A stretch of DNA of 64,000 bases from Pseudomonadales bacterium (GTDB lineage: Bacteria > Pseudomonadota > Gammaproteobacteria > Pseudomonadales > Pseudohongiellaceae). Below, piece by piece: positions 53,343 through 61,608 of the stretch. The notes beneath the pieces were generated by a model that saw nothing but the letters and a program-made list of their open reading frames with translations, made no database searches and was not told where the DNA came from. A program made the translations under genes and the position numbers. Location of the stretch: the NCBI GenBank assembly GCA_024234365.1, contig JACKOK010000005.1, positions 1 to 64,000 on the forward strand, in the 5' to 3' direction. Positions within the stretch are counted from its first letter, which is position 1, and each line of letters begins with the position of its first letter.

Positions 53343-55157
53343 CTAGGCGACCACTTCCAGGAAAAATTCCTGCCAGTGTTGATAGATCATGAAATGTCCG
53401 TAATTGGGTTTTCTTACGAAATTCACCTTGGGGAAATTAGTCGCTAAGCGCTCCGAGAATTTGATTGGCACGTGTTGATCTTCTTCGCCGTGCCATATGG
53501 TAACGGGGCATTGTACGCGTTCCAGGTTAATAGCCCAGTCTTGGCTCATCAACACTTGTTCGTAAACAAACTCCTGCGGGCCCTGCCTTAAAGACTCCTG
53601 CAGTGCCAGCTTAAAATTGTCCAGAAACTCTGGTTCATTTAAGGCTTCGGCATCCGTATCGCAAAGGCTGCCAATAATATCGTCGAAATATCTTTCCGGG
53701 TTTCTGACAAGGCTGCTGGCAATTAATCGACCGACTCTGAAAACGCTGTCTGGAAGCCGGCTGGCAAAGTCCAGCATAAGGCGGTTGGGGGTACGCATGC
53801 CCAAAAAAAGGTCGATTTTGTCGTAAGGGGTTACAGGTGACACGAGCAGTACCTGCTTGCTTCTCTCTGGCATCGCTGCGGCAGCCGCTAAGGCGAAGGG
53901 GGTGCCGCCGCAGTATGCAAACAACGAATATTTGTCGATGGACAAGTGAGTCAGCAATTGCGACAGGTCATTGGGCCAGCAAGTAAACTGACGCTTGGTT
54001 TTTGCGCTTGAGCGACCAAACCCTGGTCTGTCGGGAACAATAAAGCGAATCCCCAAAGTGTGAAGCACGTTTTCATTGGGGTGTATTTGGTAGCGGCTGC
54101 CTGTTGTGGGGTGGCAGCCGATTACGGGTTTTCCGTTTGGGTCACCATACTCCGCATAAGCAAGCACTCTCCCGTCTCTCAGCGTGATTGCCAGGTTAGA
54201 GCTCGCTCTGTTGACTATGGTCGGGAAGGGGGCGACGACCTTGCTCTGTTCTAAGTAGCGATTTGGGCCTAATAATACGCATTTTACTAATTCCGCTTGA
54301 CGCTTAACGCCCATTTTGCCAAACACAGATTTTAGATGTGTCCGCAAGGTGTTCATGGACACATGACGCTTGCTTGAAATCTCTTTTAGACTTTCTCCCT
54401 GGACCAGTTCATTGATCAGTCGGGATTCTGCGGGGGTGATTCCATAAGTATCTTGCAGTGCGCTGTCAGATAGTGCGACTTCGTTGCTGTGATCTGCGAC
54501 CAATATTGCCACATAGCGAGAGGGTTCTGTTTGGCTTAGTTGTAGCGGGTTGCAAATAAGGGTGACCTTATTTATTCCCCTTAAGCCCTCAGGTTTGTAT
54601 ATAGCGGTTTCTTGATCCAGCAGGCATCGCTCAATACTCGCTTTCAGAATGTGGTCATGTTTGGCGGCTTTGAAAGAAAACTGACCGTCGGCCAGGCTGT
54701 AGGCCTGCCGCGGCCCTTGTGTGCTACTGGCTTTAGCATTGGCCGCTATAACAGTGAGCTGTTCATCGACGATGACGATAGGAATAGGCATATGCTCAAG
54801 CGCGTTGCGAAGGGCGTTCGCGCGGCTTTCTGATTGGGTAACTGCCTCCGCAATGGAATAAGCTCTGTCTAAGTGGATATTGAGCACTTTGCTCAATGTC
54901 GAATTGCGGTGACGAGAGACGATGCGTGAGTCGATCAAAGCGGGGGGACAGCCGAGGGCGCTAGAGCTTGCCAGCAAACCACCATTATTGTGCTTCGGAA
55001 TATCCCTGAGACTGAGGTGAAGAGCTGGACCTTGATGAAGAGAAAGCACATCTGCAATTCGGTGCACCAACACAGGCCAATGGCTGTGATCAATGGATGC
55101 CTCGTATATATCTCCAATGAGCTGATGAAGCTCTATGTCTTCGTAATTCTCTTGCAT
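53343..55157 (-). CDS. LuxR-type regulator fused to an alpha/beta hydrolase (Cys at nucleophile position)
   Basis: The 604-residue protein joins a N-terminal PAS-like region (about 1-220), a LuxR HTH (about 240-300; ITPAESRLINELVQG then VSMNTLRTHLKSVFGKMG) and an alpha/beta hydrolase domain (about 325-604). The hydrolase has the oxyanion-side motif PDRPGFGRSS, an acid in GEEDQHVP and His in YGHFMIY. The nucleophile elbow is FAYCGGTPFA, with Cys near 416 instead of the Ser in GYSGGGP relatives. This suggests a regulator that binds or turns over a small ester or lactone. ATG 55157 is preferred over ATG 55235. Confidence 0.85.
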   Translation of the reverse strand: MQENYEDIELHQLIGDIYEASIDHSHWPVLVHRIADVLSLHQGPALHLSLRDIPKHNNGGLLASSSALGCPPALIDSRIVSRHRNSTLSKVLNIHLDRAYSIAEAVTQSESRANALRNALEHMPIPIVIVDEQLTVIAANAKASSTQGPRQAYSLADGQFSFKAAKHDHILKASIERCLLDQETAIYKPEGLRGINKVTLICNPLQLSQTEPSRYVAILVADHSNEVALSDSALQDTYGITPAESRLINELVQGESLKEISSKRHVSMNTLRTHLKSVFGKMGVKRQAELVKCVLLGPNRYLEQSKVVAPFPTIVNRASSNLAITLRDGRVLAYAEYGDPNGKPVIGCHPTTGSRYQIHPNENVLHTLGIRFIVPDRPGFGRSSAKTKRQFTCWPNDLSQLLTHLSIDKYSLFAYCGGTPFALAAAAAMPERSKQVLLVSPVTPYDKIDLFLGMRTPNRLMLDFASRLPDSVFRVGRLIASSLVRNPERYFDDIIGSLCDTDAEALNEPEFLDNFKLALQESLRQGPQEFVYEQVLMSQDWAINLERVQCPVTIWHGEEDQHVPIKFSERLATNFPKVNFVRKPNYGHFMIYQHWQEFFLEVVA

Positions 55158-55350
55158 AAGCGTTGTCCCACATTGCGTAGAAAAATGAGGGGGCGCTGCT
55201 TGCCTCTTACAGGGCCTTGGATGGATCGAAAACACAACGAGTCACAAGAATATCACCTAAATGAGTGATTCGCCTGCCAAGCGGTGTCGATAGCATCGGT
55301 ATTCGATCTCTGTGATCCAGTAAACCCCCTGAGAATATGAGGTTATAACA

Positions 55351-55980
55351 ATGAAGAATCCAAGCAAACCCCTGGCACTATTGGCACTAATTGGGCTAAG
55401 CGGCACAGTATTGGCGCAAAATGGCAACGGTAACAGTCAGGCTGGCGGGCTTCCTGCCTTGGCCGAACAGATAGCGAACCTGCAATCGCTCGTGTTCGAG
55501 CTGCAAGCGCAAGTAGATGAGATGGGTGGCGCCAGTGATCCATACGTGGGTAACTACATGGCGTTTCAGTTCGAGAATAATCAATACGGTTGCGGCACGA
55601 CATTGGCGCCGCCAGCAGGTCAGCTGTTGAGTTATCTGCAAAATCAGGGAATCTCTTCAACGTCTGCATTTGCCGGTGTGCACAGCGCAACAGCAGACGG
55701 TGATACCTTGACCTTCTCCGGTGCGGATATCGTTCGTAATGAGTTGCGTCTTAGCGGTAAATTTGAAACCAGTGCTTTCAGCGAAGGCCCCTTTAGTGCA
55801 GCAATTGGGGCAGACGGCAGCCTGAGTATCGAAGCTGATAATGAGGCTGATAATTTCATTGTGGGTCAAATGGCCGATGACGGCAGTAGTTTTGTGATTC
55901 TGACTCAAGGAGCAGAGCCAGACAACAATGGAACATGCACGGATGCGTGGACCATCCTGAACATTGGTGTACGTATTTAA
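55351..55980 (+). CDS. Hypothetical secreted protein
   Basis: The 209-residue protein has a signal peptide (LALLALIGLSGTVLA), a short coiled coil (LAEQIANLQSLVFELQAQVD) and a beta-rich mature part with two Cys far apart (YGCGTTL and GTCTDAW). I do not recognise a family. ATG 55351 follows GAGG. It is divergent from the LuxR-hydrolase gene 193 bases away and may share its regulatory region. Confidence 0.72.
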   Translation: MKNPSKPLALLALIGLSGTVLAQNGNGNSQAGGLPALAEQIANLQSLVFELQAQVDEMGGASDPYVGNYMAFQFENNQYGCGTTLAPPAGQLLSYLQNQGISSTSAFAGVHSATADGDTLTFSGADIVRNELRLSGKFETSAFSEGPFSAAIGADGSLSIEADNEADNFIVGQMADDGSSFVILTQGAEPDNNGTCTDAWTILNIGVRI

Positions 55981-56019
55981 TAGCTTGTAAAAGTGGCGCA
56001 GAGCAACTTGCAATACGCA

Positions 56020-56183
56020 GTTGCTCTGCACACTGCTGTCATAGCCCGTTGTCTTGCATCGGCCTCCTGCCGGAAGCCAATAATCTGTTCTTCTGAAAAT
56101 CATTTCTTCACGTCCAATCTCCTGTGGTAGGGTATTGGGCTCTGAATCGCGGCGCTACTCAACCCGGGGAGGAGCGTCGCCAG
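56020..56183 (-). mobile_element. Decayed left end of the same IS3-type element
   Basis: On the minus strand this stretch matches the IS at 51998: terminal part GCGACGCTCC, then GTTGAGTAG, CGCGATTCAGAGCCCAATAC, AGGAGATTGGACGTGAAGAA and codons for FSEEQIIGF, as in OrfA. A TGA replaces the fourth codon and similarity stops after about 25 codons. Orientation is opposite to the intact copy. Only this end remains. Confidence 0.75.
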
Positions 56184-56214
56184 CCTTCTCATGTTTCAGG
56201 AACTGATAAAAATC

Positions 56215-56661
56215 ATGATCGTATTGCGCATTCTGTTTTTGATGTGCCTTGTGGGCACAAGCTATGGCCAGGTGCAGGGCCAGCTGGAGATTGACCTGTC
56301 ATCGGTTGCGGCGGAATCTCTACCGGAGATTGGGGAGTTTGATTTGTCGCAGGGCAATGCGTCCGGCGAGAGCAGTGAATTCGACTCTCCGTACAATACT
56401 TCAAGGATCATGGTCTGGGAAGAACCCAGTCCCGGCAACGTGGGCTCTGACTTATACACACTGAGGGCAAGCGTCATTTCGAACGCCACGCCGTTGATGA
56501 ATTTCCGCATTCAACAATACAAGCGTGTTGAAATCGAATGGCTGGATAACGAGAACTTCCAGATTGCCAGCTGGCCAGATGATTGCGTGGAGTTAATCAC
56601 CGTTTATAGCGTGTCGAAAAAAAGGGTGGTTTATCAGGCCGGTTTTCAGCATTGCGACTAA
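56215..56661 (+). CDS. Secreted paralogue pair, member 1
   Basis: The 148-residue protein has a signal peptide (VLRILFLMCLVGTSYG) and is about one third identical to its neighbour at 56737. Shared segments are LPEIGEFD/LPEIRAYD, FDSPYNTSRI/IDSPYYTSKI, WLDNENFQIASWPD and ELITVYSV, ending in a Cys. The single Cys near the SWPDDC motif and the final Cys could pair. No known domain is seen. It starts directly beyond the IS remnant. Confidence 0.7.
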   Translation: MIVLRILFLMCLVGTSYGQVQGQLEIDLSSVAAESLPEIGEFDLSQGNASGESSEFDSPYNTSRIMVWEEPSPGNVGSDLYTLRASVISNATPLMNFRIQQYKRVEIEWLDNENFQIASWPDDCVELITVYSVSKKRVVYQAGFQHCD

Positions 56662-56736
56662 ACCAGTGGGCAAAGTAATTTGATTTTCGAATTATTTTCT
56701 CCCTTCGATTATGAGTGATATTCAGAGCAATAAATT

Positions 56737-57189
56737 ATGATGATTGTTGTGCGGATACTGCTGCTGACGTGTCTTGTGGGCTCTGCCCATGGGCAGGGAG
56801 CAAGCCCGCAGCAGCTTGATCTGGCCTCAATCGCGGAGGAGTACCTGCCAGAGATCCGGGCTTATGATCCCATGCTGGACATGGCTTCCGGGGATGTCCG
56901 TGAAATCGATTCTCCCTACTACACCTCAAAAATCCTCCTTGCGGAAGAACCCGATCTTGCCCATGAAGCCGCAGGTGTCCGTGTTGTCAGGGCCAGCGTT
57001 GTGATGAACGGCACACCATTTATGACGTTCCTGATTCGGCAATTTCAGCGCTTTAACGTCTTCTGGCTGGATGACGAGGTTTTCCAGATATCAAACTGGC
57101 CAGACCCGTGTTTGGAGCTGATCACGATATACAGCGTGCTGGACAGGCAGGTGCTGTATCAGACGGGTTTTCAGTATTGCGGTGATTAG
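56737..57189 (+). CDS. Secreted paralogue pair, member 2
   Basis: The 150-residue protein has a signal peptide (VVRILLLTCLVGSAHG) and the same pattern as the preceding gene, with SWPDDC replaced by NWPDPC and a terminal YCGD. Two Cys in equivalent places support a conserved disulfide. The tandem arrangement with strong divergence suggests an old duplication. Function is unknown. The ribosome-binding site is poor. Confidence 0.7.
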   Translation: MMIVVRILLLTCLVGSAHGQGASPQQLDLASIAEEYLPEIRAYDPMLDMASGDVREIDSPYYTSKILLAEEPDLAHEAAGVRVVRASVVMNGTPFMTFLIRQFQRFNVFWLDDEVFQISNWPDPCLELITIYSVLDRQVLYQTGFQYCGD

Positions 57190-57313
57190 GTCCTTGCTTT
57201 GCCGTTTGGCCACACCTTGACCACCCCGACCGATGCGGATACTGTAGCGCCACGGTATATTTCCGGAAAACCTCACAATCACGTTACTCTGTCCTTTGAT
57301 TCGGAAAAAGAAT

Positions 57314-57772
57314 ATGCGCTTCACCACATTACGTCATACCTTTTTGACAGGCTTGCTGCTGATTCTGATTGGCTGTTCAGCGGAACAGGAGAGTGCAACA
57401 GAGGCTGGCAATGCAACGGAAGAGGGCGTATCCCTTGAGGGAACGAACTGGCAATTGGCGCAGTTAACCGTTCTTGGTGGCTTCGTGTTTGAACCGGATG
57501 ACCATAGCAAATATGTGCTGAATTTCCGCAGTGGCAACCGGCTTACCGGCACGTCGGATTGCAACAGCATTACCGGCTCTTGGCTGCAGGACGGTATGGC
57601 GCTGCGTTTTGATCCCTTTGCCACAACACGTTCGCTGTGTCTGGCAGGTTCGCTGCACAATAACCTGATCCTGTATCTGAAAGATGTGAACGCTCTGAGC
57701 CTTAGGGATGGGCACCTCATTTTGACCACGCCAGAAGACGGCATTGAAATTGAGTTTGAATCCCGCGATTAA
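57314..57772 (+). CDS. META-domain (HslJ-like) lipoprotein
   Basis: The 152-residue protein has a lipoprotein signal with lipobox LIGC and a C-terminal META/DUF306 domain: LEGTNWQLAQL, FRSGNRLTGTSDCNSITG and the final I.LTTPEDGIEIEFE. HslJ in E. coli is heat-induced and linked to novobiocin resistance; here the role is unknown. ATG 57314 has GGAA upstream; a TTG at 57296 is unlikely. Confidence 0.85.
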   Translation: MRFTTLRHTFLTGLLLILIGCSAEQESATEAGNATEEGVSLEGTNWQLAQLTVLGGFVFEPDDHSKYVLNFRSGNRLTGTSDCNSITGSWLQDGMALRFDPFATTRSLCLAGSLHNNLILYLKDVNALSLRDGHLILTTPEDGIEIEFESRD

Positions 57773-57873
57773 GCATCGCGGGCTCGTCCTGCCAGCTCTT
57801 CAGAATCTGCTCCCGTCCTCTGCCTCGCCATGCCTAGGAAGTCCTGGCATCTCGCCATTTAATTGACAAATGT

Positions 57874-57917
57874 TTGACTGCGCAAACAACCGATTATATA
57901 GTTGCGAGCTCAACTAT
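57874..57917 (+). promoter_or_regulatory. Promoter and operator of the MarR gene
   Basis: -35 TTGACT (57874-57879) and -10 TATAGT (57897-57902) are 17 bases apart. The -10 is overlapped by the palindrome ATAGTTG-CGAGCT-CAACTAT (57898-57917), an obvious site for the downstream MarR dimer. This supports the GTG 57936 start and autoregulation. Confidence 0.75.
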
Positions 57918-57935
57918 TGGTCAAGGGAGTGGGGC

Positions 57936-58355
57936 GTGACAGAAAAAACAGCAGATCAGTTGGTGATGGATCTTATGAATCTGCAGGCCAGAATTCAGAA
58001 ACGGACAGGGGGAGCTCTGTCGGCTCATGGGCTGGGTTTGTCGGATTATTTTGTTTTAAATCAGTTATATATCTCGCCATCTCAGAAGATGCGCAGGAAT
58101 GAGCTCGCGGAACGAGTGGGTTTAAGCCCCTCGGGTATTACCCGCCTGCTGAACCCGCTGGAGAAGATCGGGCTTGTTGAAAAGGAGTCCAACCCCCGGG
58201 ATGCCAGAGTCAGTCTGGTCACACTTTCCGTTCAGGGAAAGCGGGTGTATGAGGAGGCGAAGGTGTCATTTTCGGAGGTTTCCCGTCTCGTTTTTGAGCC
58301 GCTGGACGCTACCCAGCGCAGCAACTTCGCGCAGCTGTTAAAAGCGCTGCTGTAA
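57936..58355 (+). CDS. MarR-family transcriptional regulator
   Basis: The 139-residue protein is a standard MarR dimer subunit: N-terminal helix, then the winged helix LSDYFVLNQLYISPSQKMRRNELAERVGLSPSGITRLLNPLEKIGLVEKESNPRDAR read over residues 40-95, and a C-terminal dimerisation helix. GTG 57936 has GGAG six bases upstream. It probably represses itself and perhaps the SnoaL-like gene that follows 81 bases later. Confidence 0.9.
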   Translation: MTEKTADQLVMDLMNLQARIQKRTGGALSAHGLGLSDYFVLNQLYISPSQKMRRNELAERVGLSPSGITRLLNPLEKIGLVEKESNPRDARVSLVTLSVQGKRVYEEAKVSFSEVSRLVFEPLDATQRSNFAQLLKALL

Positions 58356-58436
58356 GCCTGATAAACCCATGAAGTAGACCAGCGTGGCTAGCTGTTACGC
58401 ACACGCCTGGTGTCTTGCACCCGAGGTATTGAAATC

Positions 58437-58862
58437 GTGAAAAAGGAAATATTGCAAAGTTTTATCCAGAAGGTCTGGAATGAAGGGGATGTCAACGCGA
58501 TTGCCGGCTATATCGCGGACACCTACACGGTGATGCATGATCCGGGCGATCCATGGGATGGCATGGCATTGGATGTTGCCGGTTTTCAGCATCGGGTTTC
58601 AAGCTCTCGGGCTCCGGTGCCGGATCAGGTTTTTGAGATTCAGGAACTGTATGAAAACGAGAACAGCGTTTGCATCACATGGCTCTGGAGTGGCACGCAC
58701 TTAGGGGAAATAGCAGGTATTCCTCCATCGGGGAAAACACTTCGTATGTCTGGTGCGACTGTCTATTATTTCCAAAACGACAGAATCACAGGGCACTGGC
58801 AGATAACGGACCGCTTGGGCGTTTTTCAACAACTACAACGCAATCGAAACCCTGAAACATAG
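58437..58862 (+). CDS. SnoaL-like (NTF2-fold) ester cyclase family protein
   Basis: The 141-residue protein fits the SnoaL-like polyketide-cyclase/ester-cyclase group: LQSFIQKVWNEGDVNAI at the N terminus, a central GFQHRVSSSRAP, then W.W.GTHLGEIAGIPPSGK and a final RITGHWQITDRLGVFQQL. These NTF2-fold proteins bind small hydrophobic ligands; most are not cyclases. The GTG at 58437 is likely; the ribosome-binding site is weak and a GTG at 58410 is possible. It may be controlled by the MarR protein. Confidence 0.85.
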   Translation: MKKEILQSFIQKVWNEGDVNAIAGYIADTYTVMHDPGDPWDGMALDVAGFQHRVSSSRAPVPDQVFEIQELYENENSVCITWLWSGTHLGEIAGIPPSGKTLRMSGATVYYFQNDRITGHWQITDRLGVFQQLQRNRNPET

Positions 58863-58982
58863 AAGAGCCTACTCACGAATGAGTATATCGCCCCCTTCTG
58901 CCGGGCACTAAAATTTGGGCGTTTAACAATGTACTCGAAAATTTCGGGCCTTTTCCAACCTTTCAAACCTGCAGGTGTCCCT

Positions 58983-60161
58983 ATGGCCGCAATCCCCCAA
59001 AGCGCAGTACAGCATGTGAAAGCAGCCTTGTTCTCTCTTGTTACTTTGCTTGCGACAACAACGTATGCCGAAAATTTCAACACATTTTCATTGCCAGGCT
59101 ACGACCTGCAACCCACTATGATCAATGCCTCCGGCACGGTGGCGGGGCTGGCCTTTGGCCCAGGCAATGCGCAGCTTTTCATCCGCAACAGCAAGGGGGA
59201 TATTGAGCTGTTCACGCCGGAGAACAGCACAGGTCTGGCGACATCCGTCCTGGGCATGAATGACAAGGGGGACATTGTCGGCACCTATCTGGACAATACC
59301 ACGGGCACCTACAAGGGTTTTCTGCGCAGCAGTAATGGCAGTGTCAGTTCCTATTCCGCACCAGGGAGCAGCTTCATCACGATTCAGACAGCCATCAACA
59401 ATGCGGGTGCTGTCACAGGAGCCTATATAAATGCAAGCGGTGAGGCGTTTGCCTATGTGCGCCAGGGCAACAAGCTCGATATTTTTCAGGTGCCTGTCGA
59501 CAATGCCGGGGCTGTGAACGTGCAGACCATCCCTCTTTACATCAATGTGAAGGGGCAGGTGAGCGGTCGGGTGGTGTATCAAGTGCCCGAGACCTTTCCT
59601 GGCTCGAATTATGTGAACTATGTTTCGTACGCTGAAACGTTTATTCGCAACGCCGATGGCAGCATTGTTCTGGTGCCAGCACCGGAGCTGTTCCTCCCGG
59701 AGAACTACTTTGTGGCGGATCTGCAGATGACCCCCACGGGTATGAATGCCAACGGGGATGTCAGTGGGTATTACTTTTACGGGCTGTATGAATTCGATGG
59801 CACCAACGCGACACGTGTTGCCGACATCCAAAAGGGGTTTGTGGCAGACAGTAGCGGTAGCATGGTTGAGGTTGAACCACCTGATGCGTTCTATGTAAAC
59901 CCTCACAATTTGCTGGAAATCCAGGCCCAGGCAAGCGGTATTAATGGTTCAGGTAAAGTAGTGGGCTATTACAGGGATCCGGTAACGTATACAAACATCG
60001 GGTTTGTGTTTACCCAGAAAGGAACAGCGGGGAGTTATGACACGTTTGACCTGAGCCAGCACAGCGCCGCAGTGATTACCGGCATCAACAACGGCGGAAA
60101 AGTGATAGGCTCTTACTACGATCAGGATTCGGCCAGCTTTAACGGCTTTATTGCGAACTAG
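58983..60161 (+). CDS. Secreted HAF-repeat protein
   Basis: The 392-residue protein has an N-terminal signal (AALFSLVTLLATTTYA) and repeats of the HAF type, each with a pattern like INNAGAVTGAYINASGEAFAYV or MNDKGDIVGTYLDN. About six to seven copies are visible, implying an extracellular beta-propeller-like fold. Function is unknown. ATG 58983 has AGG seven bases upstream; ATG 58929 would add 18 residues. A GC-rich hairpin follows at 60185. Confidence 0.8.
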   Translation: MAAIPQSAVQHVKAALFSLVTLLATTTYAENFNTFSLPGYDLQPTMINASGTVAGLAFGPGNAQLFIRNSKGDIELFTPENSTGLATSVLGMNDKGDIVGTYLDNTTGTYKGFLRSSNGSVSSYSAPGSSFITIQTAINNAGAVTGAYINASGEAFAYVRQGNKLDIFQVPVDNAGAVNVQTIPLYINVKGQVSGRVVYQVPETFPGSNYVNYVSYAETFIRNADGSIVLVPAPELFLPENYFVADLQMTPTGMNANGDVSGYYFYGLYEFDGTNATRVADIQKGFVADSSGSMVEVEPPDAFYVNPHNLLEIQAQASGINGSGKVVGYYRDPVTYTNIGFVFTQKGTAGSYDTFDLSQHSAAVITGINNGGKVIGSYYDQDSASFNGFIAN

Positions 60162-60184
60162 CAGTCTGCTAGCTTGATGTCGAT

Positions 60185-60219
60185 GGGGGCGGGGCGCTAA
60201 GGCTCCGCTCCCGCCCCCT
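60185..60219 (+). terminator. GC-rich hairpin after the HAF-repeat gene
   Basis: GGGGGCGGG and CCCGCCCCC form a 9 bp stem, 23 bases after the stop codon, with a partly paired inner loop. There is no T-run, so it may work with Rho or only protect the mRNA end. Confidence 0.5.
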
Positions 60220-60432
60220 GTCCCTCATCACTCCCTATCCTCCCTCCATAACCCAGCATCGTGTACCATTTTCCCTGGCCGGCAACGTGCCTGCATTGTA
60301 GGATTTGACGGTGAAACCAGGCGTGTGGCGTTAGACGGGGCATTAACAGCCTGTTAATCGCCCTGGTGCGCTGCACGCTTATCCGAAAGAACCAACGAAG
60401 CCGAGTCGTCTGATTCGCTGTGGCGAGAGTCG

Positions 60433-60744
60433 ATGCTTTTTATGAAAAACTGGTTCGTGAAAAACCTCGGTGATGCGATGTTGGCGGACGATGCGCAGGA
60501 GCGCATTCGCCTGAGGGTGTCGTCAGCCTGTGCGGGCGCGCAAAATCCGGAAGGCATGGTGGCATTTGCCCGCCATGAAACGCAGGGCCATCTTTACTGT
60601 GAACTCAAAATTTATTTTTCCCCCATGTTGATTGCGGTGGCGAAAGAGTTTCATGCTGAGCCCTGCGAGAAACCCTCGCCAGACGGTCTGAGCCTGCTGG
60701 TGGGTTCCGCTTTGGAAGAGGGCAATGCTGATGATGGAGCTTGA
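60433..60744 (+). CDS. Small conserved hypothetical protein
   Basis: The 103-residue soluble protein has the run EGMVAFARHETQGHLYCELKIYFSP and a C-terminal CEKPSPDGLSLLVGS. I have a memory of similar short proteins in pseudomonads but no function. Start could be ATG 60433 or ATG 60442. It lies upstream of the MAPEG gene and could be expressed with it. Confidence 0.65.
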   Translation: MLFMKNWFVKNLGDAMLADDAQERIRLRVSSACAGAQNPEGMVAFARHETQGHLYCELKIYFSPMLIAVAKEFHAEPCEKPSPDGLSLLVGSALEEGNADDGA

Positions 60745-60855
60745 TCAGGAAGTGGGCCGTCGGACGATGGTCAAGGAGCAGTGGCAGCACTCAGGAACGG
60801 ACTGGGTTTTGATGGAAAAAGTTCTGCACATAACACTCTGAAGGAGACTACGACG

Positions 60856-61260
60856 ATGTCGCCATCCTTGTTTGCTTTGCTGGGTTTTATTTCCTGGACG
60901 CTTATTCTGCTGAGTCTGATGGAGCTCATCCGGACCAAGCTTGTGTTGACTGGAGCTGTCCCCGCCAATGGGTTCAATCCCGAGAATTCGAACCTTTCTG
61001 CGTTCATGCAACGCCTTGCGCGCGCCCATGCCAATTGCGTGGAAGGCCTGCCCGTTTTCGGTGGGCTCCTGCTGCTGGCTACGCTCACAGGGAAGGGCAG
61101 CGTGACCGATCCGCTGGCCTATGTCTTCCTGGGCGCGCGGGTGGTGCAGTCGCTTCTTCACCTGGCCTCCCTGTCGCCAGCGGCGGTGACTGCGCGTTTC
61201 TCTGCCTTCGCCGTGCAGTTGGGCATTGCGGTTTACTGGGCTTTCAGGCTGTTTCCATAG
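60856..61260 (+). CDS. MAPEG family membrane protein
   Basis: The 134-residue protein has four TM segments and MAPEG features: N-terminal FALLGFISWTLILLSLMEL, the AHANCVEGLPVF loop (usually RAHxNxxE) and ARVVQSLLHL. The family includes glutathione-dependent transferases and unknown proteins. ATG 60856 follows AAGGAG; the 75-base upstream extension is rejected. Its end overlaps the convergent AHSA1 remnant by 28 bases. Confidence 0.88.
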   Translation: MSPSLFALLGFISWTLILLSLMELIRTKLVLTGAVPANGFNPENSNLSAFMQRLARAHANCVEGLPVFGGLLLLATLTGKGSVTDPLAYVFLGARVVQSLLHLASLSPAAVTARFSAFAVQLGIAVYWAFRLFP

Positions 61261-61472
61261 GCTGCCATCTTGTCCAGGGTCTGAAACCCGAGCTCCACTG
61301 CGTTGAAGCTCAGTACCGCATTACGCTGTTCCTTGCTTGGATGCAGTTGACGCAGGGTGACCACGGTTCTGCCATCCGGTTGCTGCAGAAAGCTCACGCG
61401 CATTTTGAAACGGCCGGGGTCATCGTCCCTGTCGCGGCCGTGGTCCACTTCGATCAGGGGGGGTAACTGCAG
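61233..61472 (-). pseudogene. Truncated AHSA1/SRPBCC-family gene
   Basis: The frame encodes the C-terminal half of an AHSA1-type domain: DDDPGRFKMRVSFLQ, TVVTLRQLHPSKEQRNAV and FNAVELGFQTLDKMAAYG, which match the last strands and C-terminal helix. No sequence for the first half or a start with ribosome-binding site is found upstream. It is best read as a remnant of about 75 codons. Confidence 0.65.
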
Positions 61473-61564
61473 GTTGGCTTTAACAGGCTGTCAATAAAAG
61501 ATACCCATTGGGGTAAGTGATATTGGGTTTAGGCATTCGCCTGCATTGACAGCTCTGCGTTGGC

Positions 61565-61583
61565 TGTAGCATTTTGTACTACA
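61565..61583 (+). promoter_or_regulatory. Inverted repeat upstream of the ParDE-type pair
   Basis: TGTAG and CTACA are inverted around a 9-base centre (CATTTTGTA), 26 bases upstream of the antitoxin start. A TTGACA at 61546-61551 could be the -35. The site is a candidate operator for the RHH antitoxin; spacing to a -10 is not ideal. Confidence 0.4.
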
Positions 61584-61608
61584 CTGAATTACGTCTGTGG
61601 AGGTCGTT

